Under the pieces are notes generated by a model. That model was not told the origin of the DNA, searched no databases, and worked only from the letters and a program-made list of their open reading frames with translations. Below are positions 6,844-13,312 of a stretch of DNA of 15,353 bases, in pieces. The first letter of the stretch is position 1; every line of letters begins with the position of its first letter. This DNA is from Candidatus Woesearchaeota archaeon. Lineage in GTDB: Archaea; Nanobdellota; Nanobdellia; Woesearchaeales; UBA10200. A program made the position numbers and the translations under genes. The DNA lies in contig JAGVZX010000055.1 in assembly GCA_018302185.1 (NCBI GenBank), positions 1-15,353 on the forward strand, in the 5' to 3' direction.

Positions 6844-6895
6844 TTACCTATACTTTTTAAGAAAAACAGCAAAATTTATATAATAGTATAGGTAA
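6844..6895. repeat. perfect 11-bp inverted repeat framing the fic promoter (candidate operator)
   Basis: TTACCTATACT at 6844-6854 and AGTATAGGTAA at 6885-6895 are exact reverse complements, separated by 30 bases and about 41 bases centre to centre, close to four helical turns. The spacer contains the TATA box, and the right arm ends 10 bases before the fic start codon. Two arms on the same face around a TATA box is a layout expected of a repressor site that loops or blocks TBP/TFB. The arms are not part of a coding region. Binding by a regulator is inference. Confidence 0.6.
6872..6883 (+). promoter_or_regulatory. TATA box for fic
   Basis: AAATTTATATAA is centred about 28 bases before the ATG at 6906. 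It is near consensus, and the start is predicted leaderless. It lies between the arms of the inverted repeat. Confidence 0.65.
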
Positions 6896-6905
6896 TACCA
6901 ATTCT

Positions 6906-7802
6906 ATGGCAAGCATCAGGAAAAGAAAGATAGGAAAAAGAACTTATTACTACTTAGAGCACAGCTATAAGGCTGATGGAAAGATCAATCTGATAAGCAG
7001 ATACCTCGGTCAAGAGCTTCCTTATGATGCCAGGCAGATCAATGCGCTCAAGAAAGACCTCGAGCTGGAGATAATGAGGAGAAAATGGCAGAAAGAACTT
7101 TTATCGATCAAAAAGAATTATTCTAAAGAATTAAGAAAGCTTCCAAAGATCGCAAAAGACAAGAGCATCGAAGCATTCATGGTGGATTTCATCTTTAATT
7201 CTGACAGGATAGAAGGCAGCAAGCTAAGCTACAAGGACACTGCCAACCTGCTTGTGCATGGCTCTACTCCTAAAAATAAGCCAGTGAAAGACATCAAGGA
7301 AGCTGAAGGCTATAAGAAGGCTTTTTATGATATGCTTAGGTATAAAGGCAGTCTTACTCTGGCAAAGATATGCTCATGGCATAAGATGATATTTGAGAAT
7401 TCTTATCCTGTGATTGCAGGCAAGATAAGGGGGCATAAGATCATGGTAACAGGCACAAGAGTAAGCTTTCCTCATCCTGAAAATATTAACAGATACATGG
7501 ATGAGTTTTTTAGGTGGTACAAAAATAATAAAAAGAAATACCATCCTGTTGAGTTTGCAGCGTTAGTGCACTTAAAATTTGTTACAATCCATCCGTTTAC
7601 AGACGGCAACGGAAGAATTTCCAGACTATTAGCAAACTTTGTCTTGTACAATGAGAATTGCCCGATGTCAAACATCCTGTTCGGCGATAGGGTAGCGTAT
7701 TATACTGCATTAGAGCATAGCCAACTGTATGATGAGGATAAGCATTTTTTGAGGTATTTCATCAGAAGGTATGTTAAGGGGAATAAGGAATATTTGGGAT
7801 AA
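6906..7802 (+). CDS. Fic-domain protein (predicted class II AMP-transferase)
   Basis: The 298-residue protein has the Fic core motif HPFTDGNGR at 229-237, matching HPFx(D/E)GNGR with catalytic His229, followed by Arg240. An autoinhibitory motif (S/T)xxxE(G/N) is present as SDRIEG at 99-104, N-terminal to the core as in class II Fic proteins, with Glu103 the predicted inhibitory residue. The flap that positions the target corresponds to GKIRGHKIMVTGTRVSFPHP at about 172-191. The first 80 residues form a basic beta-rich and helical N-terminal region common to archaeal Fic proteins. Known role of the family: transfer of AMP from ATP to a hydroxyl side chain of a target protein; the target here is unknown. 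It lies 46 bases before proS, which has its own TATA box, so the adjacency need not be functional. All key residues are intact. Confidence 0.9.
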   Translation: MASIRKRKIGKRTYYYLEHSYKADGKINLISRYLGQELPYDARQINALKKDLELEIMRRKWQKELLSIKKNYSKELRKLPKIAKDKSIEAFMVDFIFNSDRIEGSKLSYKDTANLLVHGSTPKNKPVKDIKEAEGYKKAFYDMLRYKGSLTLAKICSWHKMIFENSYPVIAGKIRGHKIMVTGTRVSFPHPENINRYMDEFFRWYKNNKKKYHPVEFAALVHLKFVTIHPFTDGNGRISRLLANFVLYNENCPMSNILFGDRVAYYTALEHSQLYDEDKHFLRYFIRRYVKGNKEYLG

Positions 7803-7814
7803 AATTTTGCAGAT

Positions 7815-7826
7815 AATTTTATATAC
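7815..7826 (+). promoter_or_regulatory. TATA box for proS
   Basis: AATTTTATATAC is centred about 28 bases before the ATG at 7849. It shows that proS can be transcribed independently of fic. Confidence 0.6.
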
Positions 7827-7848
7827 AAAATGCGTTTTAATGTGAACT

Positions 7849-9339
7849 ATGGCAAAAGATCCTACTACAACTAAAAAAAATGCAAAAAAGCATGAAGAGA
7901 ACATAGGCATCACTGTAAAGAAATCTGAAGATGTTGCAGAATGGTACCAGCAAGTTTGTCTACGAGGAGAGCTTGCAGAATATGCTCCTGTCAAAGGCTG
8001 CATGATCATTAAGCCAAATGGGTATGCCATATGGGAAGGGATACAGAAGTTCTTTGATGCAATCATAAAGCAGCATAAGGTAAAGAATGTTTATTTTCCA
8101 TTATTTATTCCTGAAAGTTTTTTCAAGAAAGAAGCGCAGCATGCACAGGGATTTTCTCCTGAAGTTGCATGGATAGCAAACAAGGAAGATGAATATGATA
8201 AGGAAAGATTAGCTATCAGGCCAACATCTGAGACGATTATGTATGATGCATTTTCGCGATGGATAAGGTCATGGAGAGACCTGCCTGTCAAGATCAACCA
8301 ATGGTGCAATGTTGTAAGATGGGAGACAGAGGCAACTAAATTATTCTTGAGAAGTAGGGAGTTTCTTTGGCAGGAAGGTCATTGTGCATACGAAACAAAA
8401 GAAGAAGCTGAAGAAGAAACACTTGCATATCTGCAGGAATACAAGAGAGTGTGTGAAGAATTGCTTGCATTCCCAGTAATTGCAGGCAGAAAGACAGATA
8501 AGGAAAAGTTTGCTGGTGCAGTTTATACAACTACAGTTGAAGCTCTGATGCCTGACGGAAAAGCATTGCAATGTGGGACATCGCATCTGCTTTCTCAGGG
8601 TTTTGCAAAATCATTTGGGATAAGCTTTCTTGGCAGAAATGAGCAGCAGCAGATGCCTTGGCAGATTTCATGGGGCATTTCTACAAGGTTGATTGGAGCT
8701 ACTGTGTTGATGCATTCAGATGACTCTGGATTAATATTGCCGCCTAGAGTTGCGCCTGTCAAAGCAATGATTGTGCCAATTATATTTGAAGAGAGCAAAA
8801 AAGCAGTTGTTGAAAGATGTTATGATGTTGCTGATGTGCTTAAGAATGCAGGCATTAATGTTGAAGTTGATGCTCGCGAAGAATACAGCTCTGGCTGGAA
8901 ATACAATCAGTATGAGATGTTAGGCGTGCCTTTGCGTATTGAGATTGGCCCAAAAGATCTTGAGAAAGACCAGGTTGTTTTAGTCAGAAGGGATACTAGG
9001 AAAAAGGATTTTGTAAAAGTCAAAGACTTGAAGGAAAGTGTGGAAAAAACACTTGAGCAGATGCACCATGACTTATTTTCTAAAGCAAAAAAGTTTTTGG
9101 ATGAGAATGTAGTTAGTGTGAAAAAGTTTGATGAGCTAGTCAAAGCAGTTGAAGAAAAGAAATTAGCAAAAGCTTTGTGGTGCGGAGCTACTGAATGCGA
9201 AGAGAAGATCAAAGATAAGACAGCAGGAGTAAACGCAAGAGTTCTTCCATTTGAAGACAACAAATCAAAGCCCCATGGTGAATGTGTTCTTTGCGGCAAA
9301 GATGCCATGAATGTTGTTGTGTTCGGAAGGAGTTATTGA
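7849..9339 (+). CDS. proS: prolyl-tRNA synthetase, archaeal/eukaryal type
   Basis: This 496-residue class II synthetase attaches proline to tRNA-Pro in the cytosol. Visible landmarks are the motif 1 region (about 50-88, ending PLFIP), RPTSE at 124-128, and motif 2, RWETEATKLFLRSREFLWQE at 157-176. CGTSHLLSQGFAKSFGI is at 242-258, and motif 3 is around GISTRLIGATVLMHSDDSGL (276-295) with the PPRVAP turn. An anticodon-binding domain follows, at about 300-400. The C-terminal domain has Cys445, Cys450, Cys479 and Cys482, the expected zinc ligands, and the chain ends in FGRSY, the Tyr-terminated end typical of this type. There is no bacterial editing insertion. The length is normal and all landmarks are intact. 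The start is set by a TATA box 28 bases upstream; the first 15 residues are a short basic lead-in. Confidence 0.97.
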   Translation: MAKDPTTTKKNAKKHEENIGITVKKSEDVAEWYQQVCLRGELAEYAPVKGCMIIKPNGYAIWEGIQKFFDAIIKQHKVKNVYFPLFIPESFFKKEAQHAQGFSPEVAWIANKEDEYDKERLAIRPTSETIMYDAFSRWIRSWRDLPVKINQWCNVVRWETEATKLFLRSREFLWQEGHCAYETKEEAEEETLAYLQEYKRVCEELLAFPVIAGRKTDKEKFAGAVYTTTVEALMPDGKALQCGTSHLLSQGFAKSFGISFLGRNEQQQMPWQISWGISTRLIGATVLMHSDDSGLILPPRVAPVKAMIVPIIFEESKKAVVERCYDVADVLKNAGINVEVDAREEYSSGWKYNQYEMLGVPLRIEIGPKDLEKDQVVLVRRDTRKKDFVKVKDLKESVEKTLEQMHHDLFSKAKKFLDENVVSVKKFDELVKAVEEKKLAKALWCGATECEEKIKDKTAGVNARVLPFEDNKSKPHGECVLCGKDAMNVVVFGRSY

Positions 9340-9367
9340 TAAGTAAAATTGGTAAAAATTCCGATAG

Positions 9368-9378
9368 CTTTATTTAAC
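9368..9378 (+). promoter_or_regulatory. TATA-like box before the toxin-antitoxin remnant
   Basis: CTTTATTTAAC is centred 30 bases before the ATG at 9403, so the remnant may still be transcribed. Confidence 0.45.
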
Positions 9379-9402
9379 ATTTGTAACTAGAAGATCATTA
9401 TC

Positions 9403-9580
9403 ATGGCAACTACAATTCGAGCAGCGGATATGGATGAATCTTTTTTTGGATTTTTGGGCAAAAAACCCAGAGTGGAAATACTTAAGGGACTGAGAGATGA
9501 TGAAGACAGATGCGATAACGAAAAGAGTGATAACTGCAGATAATGATTTCAGAGGATTGAAAGATGTTGAGATAGTTTGA
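9403..9580 (+). pseudogene. collapsed VapBC-type toxin-antitoxin remnant
   Basis: From an ATG with its own TATA box, one frame reads 46 codons (9403-9543). It begins MATTIRAADMDE, similar to the start of many antitoxins, and continues FFGFLGKKPRVEILKGLRDD, similar to the opening of a DNA-binding antitoxin or winged helix. Shifted by one base, a second frame at 9497-9580 reads 27 codons ending RVITADNDFRGLKDVEIV. This closely resembles the C-terminal strand-Asp-x-Asp-Phe end of PIN-domain (VapC) toxins. The two halves overlap by 47 bases in different frames. Inference: an antitoxin-toxin pair collapsed by an internal deletion, leaving the head of one gene and the tail of the other. Alternatively the 46-codon frame is a genuine small gene and the second frame is chance. 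No catalytic acidic residues of a full PIN domain remain. Confidence 0.42.
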
Positions 9581-9592
9581 TTATTTATTCCG

Positions 9593-9610
9593 ACATAAAA
9601 AAGAAAACAT
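9593..9610 (-). terminator. T-rich end of the DUF1015 gene
   Basis: The reverse strand reads GTTTTCTTTTTTAT just after the stop codon at 9618. This is a modest U-tract suited to archaeal termination. Confidence 0.35.
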
Positions 9611-9617
9611 CTATTTG

Positions 9618-10991
9618 TTATTGAACGATCATTCTCGCTTCCATGTAATATCGCTTGTCATGTGCATGGCCTAATGAGAAGGTCTTTCTTGGGACAGGGC
9701 CATTCTTGGCAACATACTGGAATAATTCATCTTTTTGCATAGACGACAGCAAGAATCCTATATTATTTGGCTGAGCAGCTAATGCAGCTGTCTCGTTATC
9801 TCCATGGATATAATCAATCTTTGAGAGAATGAGCCCTTGAGCTTCTCTTTTTTGCAGATAATCGTCGAGGAATTTTTGCAAAGTTTCGACAGGCAGCAAA
9901 GCTTTTGGATTTTTGATGACCAATAGCCCATATCTTTTGTTCCTAGTGATATATCTTATTACATGAGCCTTTTGTCCTTCTAATTCTTTTATCCTTGCTG
10001 CTAATGACTCTTCGCTGCTATAAACTCCTTGTGTGAATTCTGAGCCTTGTGCAGCATAAAATTTCTGCATCTCTTTGAAAATATTTTCATCATTTACACT
10101 GAAAACAACTCTATGTATTGCTTCAAAGTCCAGGCCTTTGTCATGTATGTTTACTAATTCCACTAAGGCATATCTTGCAGGATGATCTCTTACTGCAGCT
10201 AAGCCTCCTGCTTTAGTTTTGATATCTTCCCATATCTTTTTTGCAGTTGCCAAGCTGTGATTACCATCACCCATCGCATATAACATAGGAGTTTGTCCAG
10301 TGCTTTCTGTTTTTTCATCTTTAAGCTGCATCAATGCATTAGCTATGCTATCAATAGTTGTTTCATCTGTGATATGATAACCTGTTACTCTACCGCCGCC
10401 TTGCATCAACTGGGTATCATACAATACTCTTTCTTCTAGCTCTGGCTCTGAATATGCTGCACTTATGACAGTGCCTCTTGGGTCATCTATCAAAACCATG
10501 ATATGAGGCATCTCTATAGGTGCATTCTTTCTTATCGCAATCCTTGGCGGTAATCTGTCTTCAATAGTTGCTTCAGTTGCGCGGATTAAACTCTGGCTTC
10601 CTTGTCTGTAATCATACTGCTCAAGGTCAAGAGCTACCATAAGGCCCTGCCTGTGTTTTCTGTTTAATAATTCCCTATCAACCACAACAAATCCAGGAGA
10701 TCGTGGGACTAGCACACCTTTATGGAGATAGTAATTCATTGTCTCGTTTATTGCTGCAATTCTTTGGTCATCTTCACCTTTCCCTAAATACACTTCAGGA
10801 AACATCATATCTAATGTAGAAGGATAATCTCCAACAAATTCAGTAACACTTTTCCAATATTCTGGCTCAGAAGTATGCTGGTCGCAAGCAACCACTGCCC
10901 ACTTTTCCAAATCAATGCCTTGCCTTGGCAACAGTATTGTTGGCACTCTTAATCCTAAATCCTCAAAAGTTTTTTCTTGTTTTAGCTGCAT
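9618..10991 (-). CDS. DUF1015 family protein (COG4198)
   Basis: The open frame runs from 11015, but an A/T box at 11016-11030 abuts that ATG. The next in-frame ATG, at 10991, is about 32 bases from the box centre, so I chose it (457 residues). Family landmarks are VPTILLPRQGIDLEKWAVVA and CDQHTSEPEYWKSV near the N-terminus, PSTLDMMFPEVYL, the central GDGNHSLATAK segment, SKIDYIHGD, and the C-terminal VPRKTFSLGHAHDKRYYMEA. This matches DUF1015 proteins of bacteria and archaea, whose biochemical role I do not know to be established. The length is normal for the family. There is no signal peptide, so it is cytosolic. It converges on the remnant region downstream of proS and is divergent from the gamma-glutamylcyclotransferase-like gene; the two promoters lie within about 120 bases of each other. 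Confidence 0.88.
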   Translation of the reverse strand: MQLKQEKTFEDLGLRVPTILLPRQGIDLEKWAVVACDQHTSEPEYWKSVTEFVGDYPSTLDMMFPEVYLGKGEDDQRIAAINETMNYYLHKGVLVPRSPGFVVVDRELLNRKHRQGLMVALDLEQYDYRQGSQSLIRATEATIEDRLPPRIAIRKNAPIEMPHIMVLIDDPRGTVISAAYSEPELEERVLYDTQLMQGGGRVTGYHITDETTIDSIANALMQLKDEKTESTGQTPMLYAMGDGNHSLATAKKIWEDIKTKAGGLAAVRDHPARYALVELVNIHDKGLDFEAIHRVVFSVNDENIFKEMQKFYAAQGSEFTQGVYSSEESLAARIKELEGQKAHVIRYITRNKRYGLLVIKNPKALLPVETLQKFLDDYLQKREAQGLILSKIDYIHGDNETAALAAQPNNIGFLLSSMQKDELFQYVAKNGPVPRKTFSLGHAHDKRYYMEARMIVQ

Positions 10992-11015
10992 CTTAATTGT
11001 TGGAAAATGCAGCAT

Positions 11016-11030
11016 AATTTTAAATATTAT
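11016..11030 (-). promoter_or_regulatory. TATA-like box for the DUF1015 gene
   Basis: ATAATATTTAAAATT on the reverse strand predicts an RNA start near 10997, just before the ATG at 10991. It lies directly next to the upstream ATG at 11015, so it disfavours that start. Confidence 0.55.
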
Positions 11031-11077
11031 GGAAAAGTAGGTTATGGAGTTGATTAAGTTCTCATTTATTTTGCAAT

Positions 11078-11090
11078 AATTTTATTAATT
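11078..11090 (+). promoter_or_regulatory. TATA-like box for the cyclotransferase-like gene
   Basis: AATTTTATTAATT is centred about 28 bases before the ATG at 11112. It supports that ATG over the TTG at 11106. Confidence 0.5.
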
Positions 11091-11111
11091 CGGTAGCATT
11101 TCATCTTGTTT

Positions 11112-11717
11112 ATGGTCGAACATTTCATCTTCGGATATGGAAGCCTGATCAATACACAGAGCAGGACAGGTACAAGTGAAACTGGCAAGCCTATCCCTGT
11201 CAGAATAAAGGGTGTTCAAAGAGAATGGAATATAGTTGTGCCTGATTATCATCAGACAGGACTCGGAGTAATTTATGTCCCTCAGAGTACTTGTAATGGT
11301 GTAATTGTTCCTGTTACTGAAAGTGGCTTAGCTAAGTTTGATGAACGTGAATTAAAACATGGATATGAGCAAGTTCAAATTGAAAGACAAACTATAGAAG
11401 TTTTGACTGGAATACAGATACCTGCAGAGGGTGACGTATTGATGTATATAACAAAAAATCCAGGGAGCCCATCAGATGATTGTCCTATCGCTCAATCATA
11501 TCTGGATGTAGTAGTGGCAGGATGCCTTGAGTTTGGAGATGAGTTTGCGCGAGAATTCATCGCAACAACCCAAGGCTGGGAACATCCATGGGTTAATGAC
11601 AGGGCAAACCCAAGATATCGCGGAACTGTGGGGGGTGTGCCAGTTACGAAGATTGACCAGTTGCTTGATGAGATTATTCCAGAAGCGTATAAGAAGAGGA
11701 AAGTAAATGTTGTATAA
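11112..11717 (+). CDS. gamma-glutamylcyclotransferase-like protein
   Basis: The protein is 201 residues from the ATG at 11112; an in-frame TTG at 11106 is less likely given the TATA spacing. The N-terminal FGYGSL (7-12) is the substrate-loop signature of the GGCT/ChaC/YtfP fold. FDERELKHGYEQV (76-88) supplies the D-x-x-E with Glu80 as candidate catalytic acid, followed by the Gly-Tyr element. The C-terminal block TQGWEHPWVNDRANPRYRG, with its W...W.DR..P.Y pattern, is seen in bacterial GGCT-like proteins. Known reaction of the fold: cyclisation and release of 5-oxoproline from gamma-glutamyl peptides or amines. The substrate here cannot be read from sequence. It is cytosolic and monocistronic, and divergent from the DUF1015 gene. 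Some members are non-catalytic or act on gamma-glutamylamines, so the exact activity is open. Confidence 0.8.
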   Translation: MVEHFIFGYGSLINTQSRTGTSETGKPIPVRIKGVQREWNIVVPDYHQTGLGVIYVPQSTCNGVIVPVTESGLAKFDERELKHGYEQVQIERQTIEVLTGIQIPAEGDVLMYITKNPGSPSDDCPIAQSYLDVVVAGCLEFGDEFAREFIATTQGWEHPWVNDRANPRYRGTVGGVPVTKIDQLLDEIIPEAYKKRKVNVV

Positions 11718-11797
11718 TTAGAATGCTTCTTAGTTTATATTAAAGATATGAGCGAAAATGAAATACGGATTTTCACTATTCTAAAATAGCAAATATG

Positions 11798-11814
11798 CGA
11801 AACCTTTATATATA
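11798..11814 (+). promoter_or_regulatory. strong BRE/TATA promoter of the S-layer-like gene
   Basis: CGAAACCTTTATATATA combines a purine-rich BRE-like element with a near-consensus TATA box. It is the best-looking promoter in the window. It predicts an RNA start near 11835 and a leader of about 95 bases. Confidence 0.7.
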
Positions 11815-11848
11815 GGTGTTCGTTTTTACCCATCAACCAGTTATAATT

Positions 11849-11870
11849 ATAGCTATTGAAGAGTGGCTAT
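11849..11870 (+). promoter_or_regulatory. leader hairpin of the S-layer-like gene
   Basis: ATAGCTATT (11849-11857) can pair with AGTGGCTAT (11862-11870) across a GAAG tetraloop. This makes nine consecutive pairs, two of them G-U. It would begin about 14 bases into the predicted mRNA and about 60 bases before the start codon. It may stabilise the message or tune translation; that is inference. Confidence 0.5.
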
Positions 11871-11917
11871 CGATATAACAGCAAATATTAAAGAATTATA
11901 ATAACCTATAAACAGTA

Positions 11918-11924
11918 GGGGGGA
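11918..11924 (+). promoter_or_regulatory. G-rich ribosome binding site of the S-layer-like gene
   Basis: GGGGGGAT lies about five bases before the ATG at 11930. It resembles the archaeal Shine-Dalgarno GGAGGTGAT, with G in place of A and T. It confirms a leadered mRNA. Confidence 0.55.
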
Positions 11925-11929
11925 TTTAA

Positions 11930-13048
11930 ATGAGAAAACTAACAATATTGAGCGTTTTAGCGATGGTATTAGTTCTATTGGTCTCTGCAAGCGTACATGC
12001 AGGAGAGCTAAAATTTAAGGAAGTAAAAGCATATGTTGACGGCAAGAAGGATTCTGGCGTCAGCGAAACAGGCGGCATTGCAGACAATGTTGCACCTGAG
12101 TCAAAGCTTAAGTTCCAGGTAACTGTTGAGAATACTTTTACCGAAGCAGAGAAGATCGAGATCCAAGGCGTAAGCGTTGAAGTTGTTATAGATGGCATCG
12201 ATGATGATGACGACCTAGATGATGAAAGTGATGATTTTGACCTAGATGCACTAGATGACAAGAAAGTAACATTCAATTTTGATGTGCCTTTGGAAGTTGA
12301 TGCAACCACATACAATGTAAAATTGACAGCAAAGGGAAGAGTAGTAAACGGCTCAAACTCATTTGATGTCTCAGCAAACACCTCATTCAAGGTTGAAGTT
12401 GAAAAAGACAAGCATGATATCTGGATATACAGAAAAGTGCTTACTCCAGCAAGCGTAAGCTGCGGAAGAGCTGCTGAATTAGATGTTGGCTTGATTAACC
12501 AAGGCGAAGAAGATGAAGACGATGTTTACCTAGAAGTTTCAAACGAAGCTCTTGGATTAAAGCAAAAAGTAGGGCCATTTGAATTAACTGAAGGCGCTAA
12601 CGATGATGACATAAAGATATCAAAGAAGTTCAAAGTGGCAACTGCTAAAGAGCTTGCTCCAGGCGTTTATCCTTTAACAATGCATGTAACATATGACAAA
12701 GATTCAAAATCTAAGACAGAAGCTGTTGACTTGACAGTAGCTGCATGCGAAGAGAAAAAGGAAGAGCCTAAAGCTGAAGCTAAGAAAGAAGAGCCTAAGA
12801 AGGAAGTTGTTGAAGTGAAGACAGATGCTCAGGCAACTGCAGCAGCAGCAACAGTACAGCCAGCTGCTCCAGCAGTTACAAGCGCAGCTTCAGTCAAGAC
12901 AGCTCCTCCAGTAACTTTGAGCTCAAGCGCAAAGAAAGCACCAGGCTTCCTAGAAAGCTATGGAACAGGATTGGTAGTACTATTATACGTAGTTGTAGTA
13001 GTTGTAGCAATCGCATTGTTCGGAATGCTTTTCAGAAGAAGGGATTAA
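11930..13048 (+). CDS. secreted single-pass surface protein, S-layer-like
   Basis: The 372 residues comprise a signal peptide (1-24, cut after SVHA), two beta-sandwich-like regions and a low-complexity linker. Region one is at about 26-157 and region two at about 163-272. Region two resembles CARDB/bacterial-Ig-type modules, with the pattern SCGRAAELDVGLINQGEEDE then VYPLTMHVTYD. The linker (about 274-340) is charged and then Ala/Pro/Val-rich. One membrane helix (about 347-366) and a short basic cytosolic end RRRD complete the chain. An Asp-rich stretch at 88-112 could bind calcium. Cys178 and Cys273 may form a disulfide. The design is that of putative S-layer or envelope proteins annotated in small archaeal genomes. 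The strong promoter and long leader suggest high expression. I cannot prove it builds the lattice; an adhesin or pseudo-anchor is the alternative. Confidence 0.8.
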   Translation: MRKLTILSVLAMVLVLLVSASVHAGELKFKEVKAYVDGKKDSGVSETGGIADNVAPESKLKFQVTVENTFTEAEKIEIQGVSVEVVIDGIDDDDDLDDESDDFDLDALDDKKVTFNFDVPLEVDATTYNVKLTAKGRVVNGSNSFDVSANTSFKVEVEKDKHDIWIYRKVLTPASVSCGRAAELDVGLINQGEEDEDDVYLEVSNEALGLKQKVGPFELTEGANDDDIKISKKFKVATAKELAPGVYPLTMHVTYDKDSKSKTEAVDLTVAACEEKKEEPKAEAKKEEPKKEVVEVKTDAQATAAAATVQPAAPAVTSAASVKTAPPVTLSSSAKKAPGFLESYGTGLVVLLYVVVVVVAIALFGMLFRRRD

Positions 13049-13312
13049 GCGATTGCTTGATCTTTTTTGTTTTTTCTTTGTTTTTCTTATTCTTTTTGTT
13101 TTTTCTTTAATGTTTTTTTGGTTTTCTTTATGTTTCTTTGTTTTTCGGATTCTTTTTATTTATCATTGATTTCTTTGGGGGTTCTTTATGGTTTAATGTT
13201 TATTTCTTTAATGTTTTGATGTATTCTGATTTTAGTCAAGGTAGGAGGGCATTTAATTTATGGTTATTTAATGTTTTAAGTTTTTGATTTATTTAATGCT
13301 CTTGACGAAGAA
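13049..13312 (+). terminator. T-rich convergent spacer with terminator tracts and repeats
   Basis: This 264-base spacer separates two convergent genes and holds no gene I can support. From 13061 to about 13165 the plus strand is mostly T runs, a strong U-tract terminator for the S-layer-like gene. A 29-base segment at 13073-13101 recurs at 13133-13161, exactly 60 bases later, with 26 matches. TTTAATGTTT occurs four times (13106, 13192, 13207, 13267). Confidence 0.6.

Noticed and set aside
7849..9339. Minus-strand open frames inside proS
   Set aside because: They lie opposite a fully intact conserved enzyme, have no family features and no A/T box at the right distance.
6906..9339. fic and proS as one operon, with Fic modifying the synthetase
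   Set aside because: proS has its own TATA box in the 46-base gap, and nothing in the sequence points to the synthetase as a Fic target.
11748..11789. 13-codon frame MSENEIRIFTILK before the S-layer-like promoter
   Set aside because: It is very short, its nearest A/T box is only about 10 bases upstream, and it ends before the strong promoter. There is not enough to call a gene.
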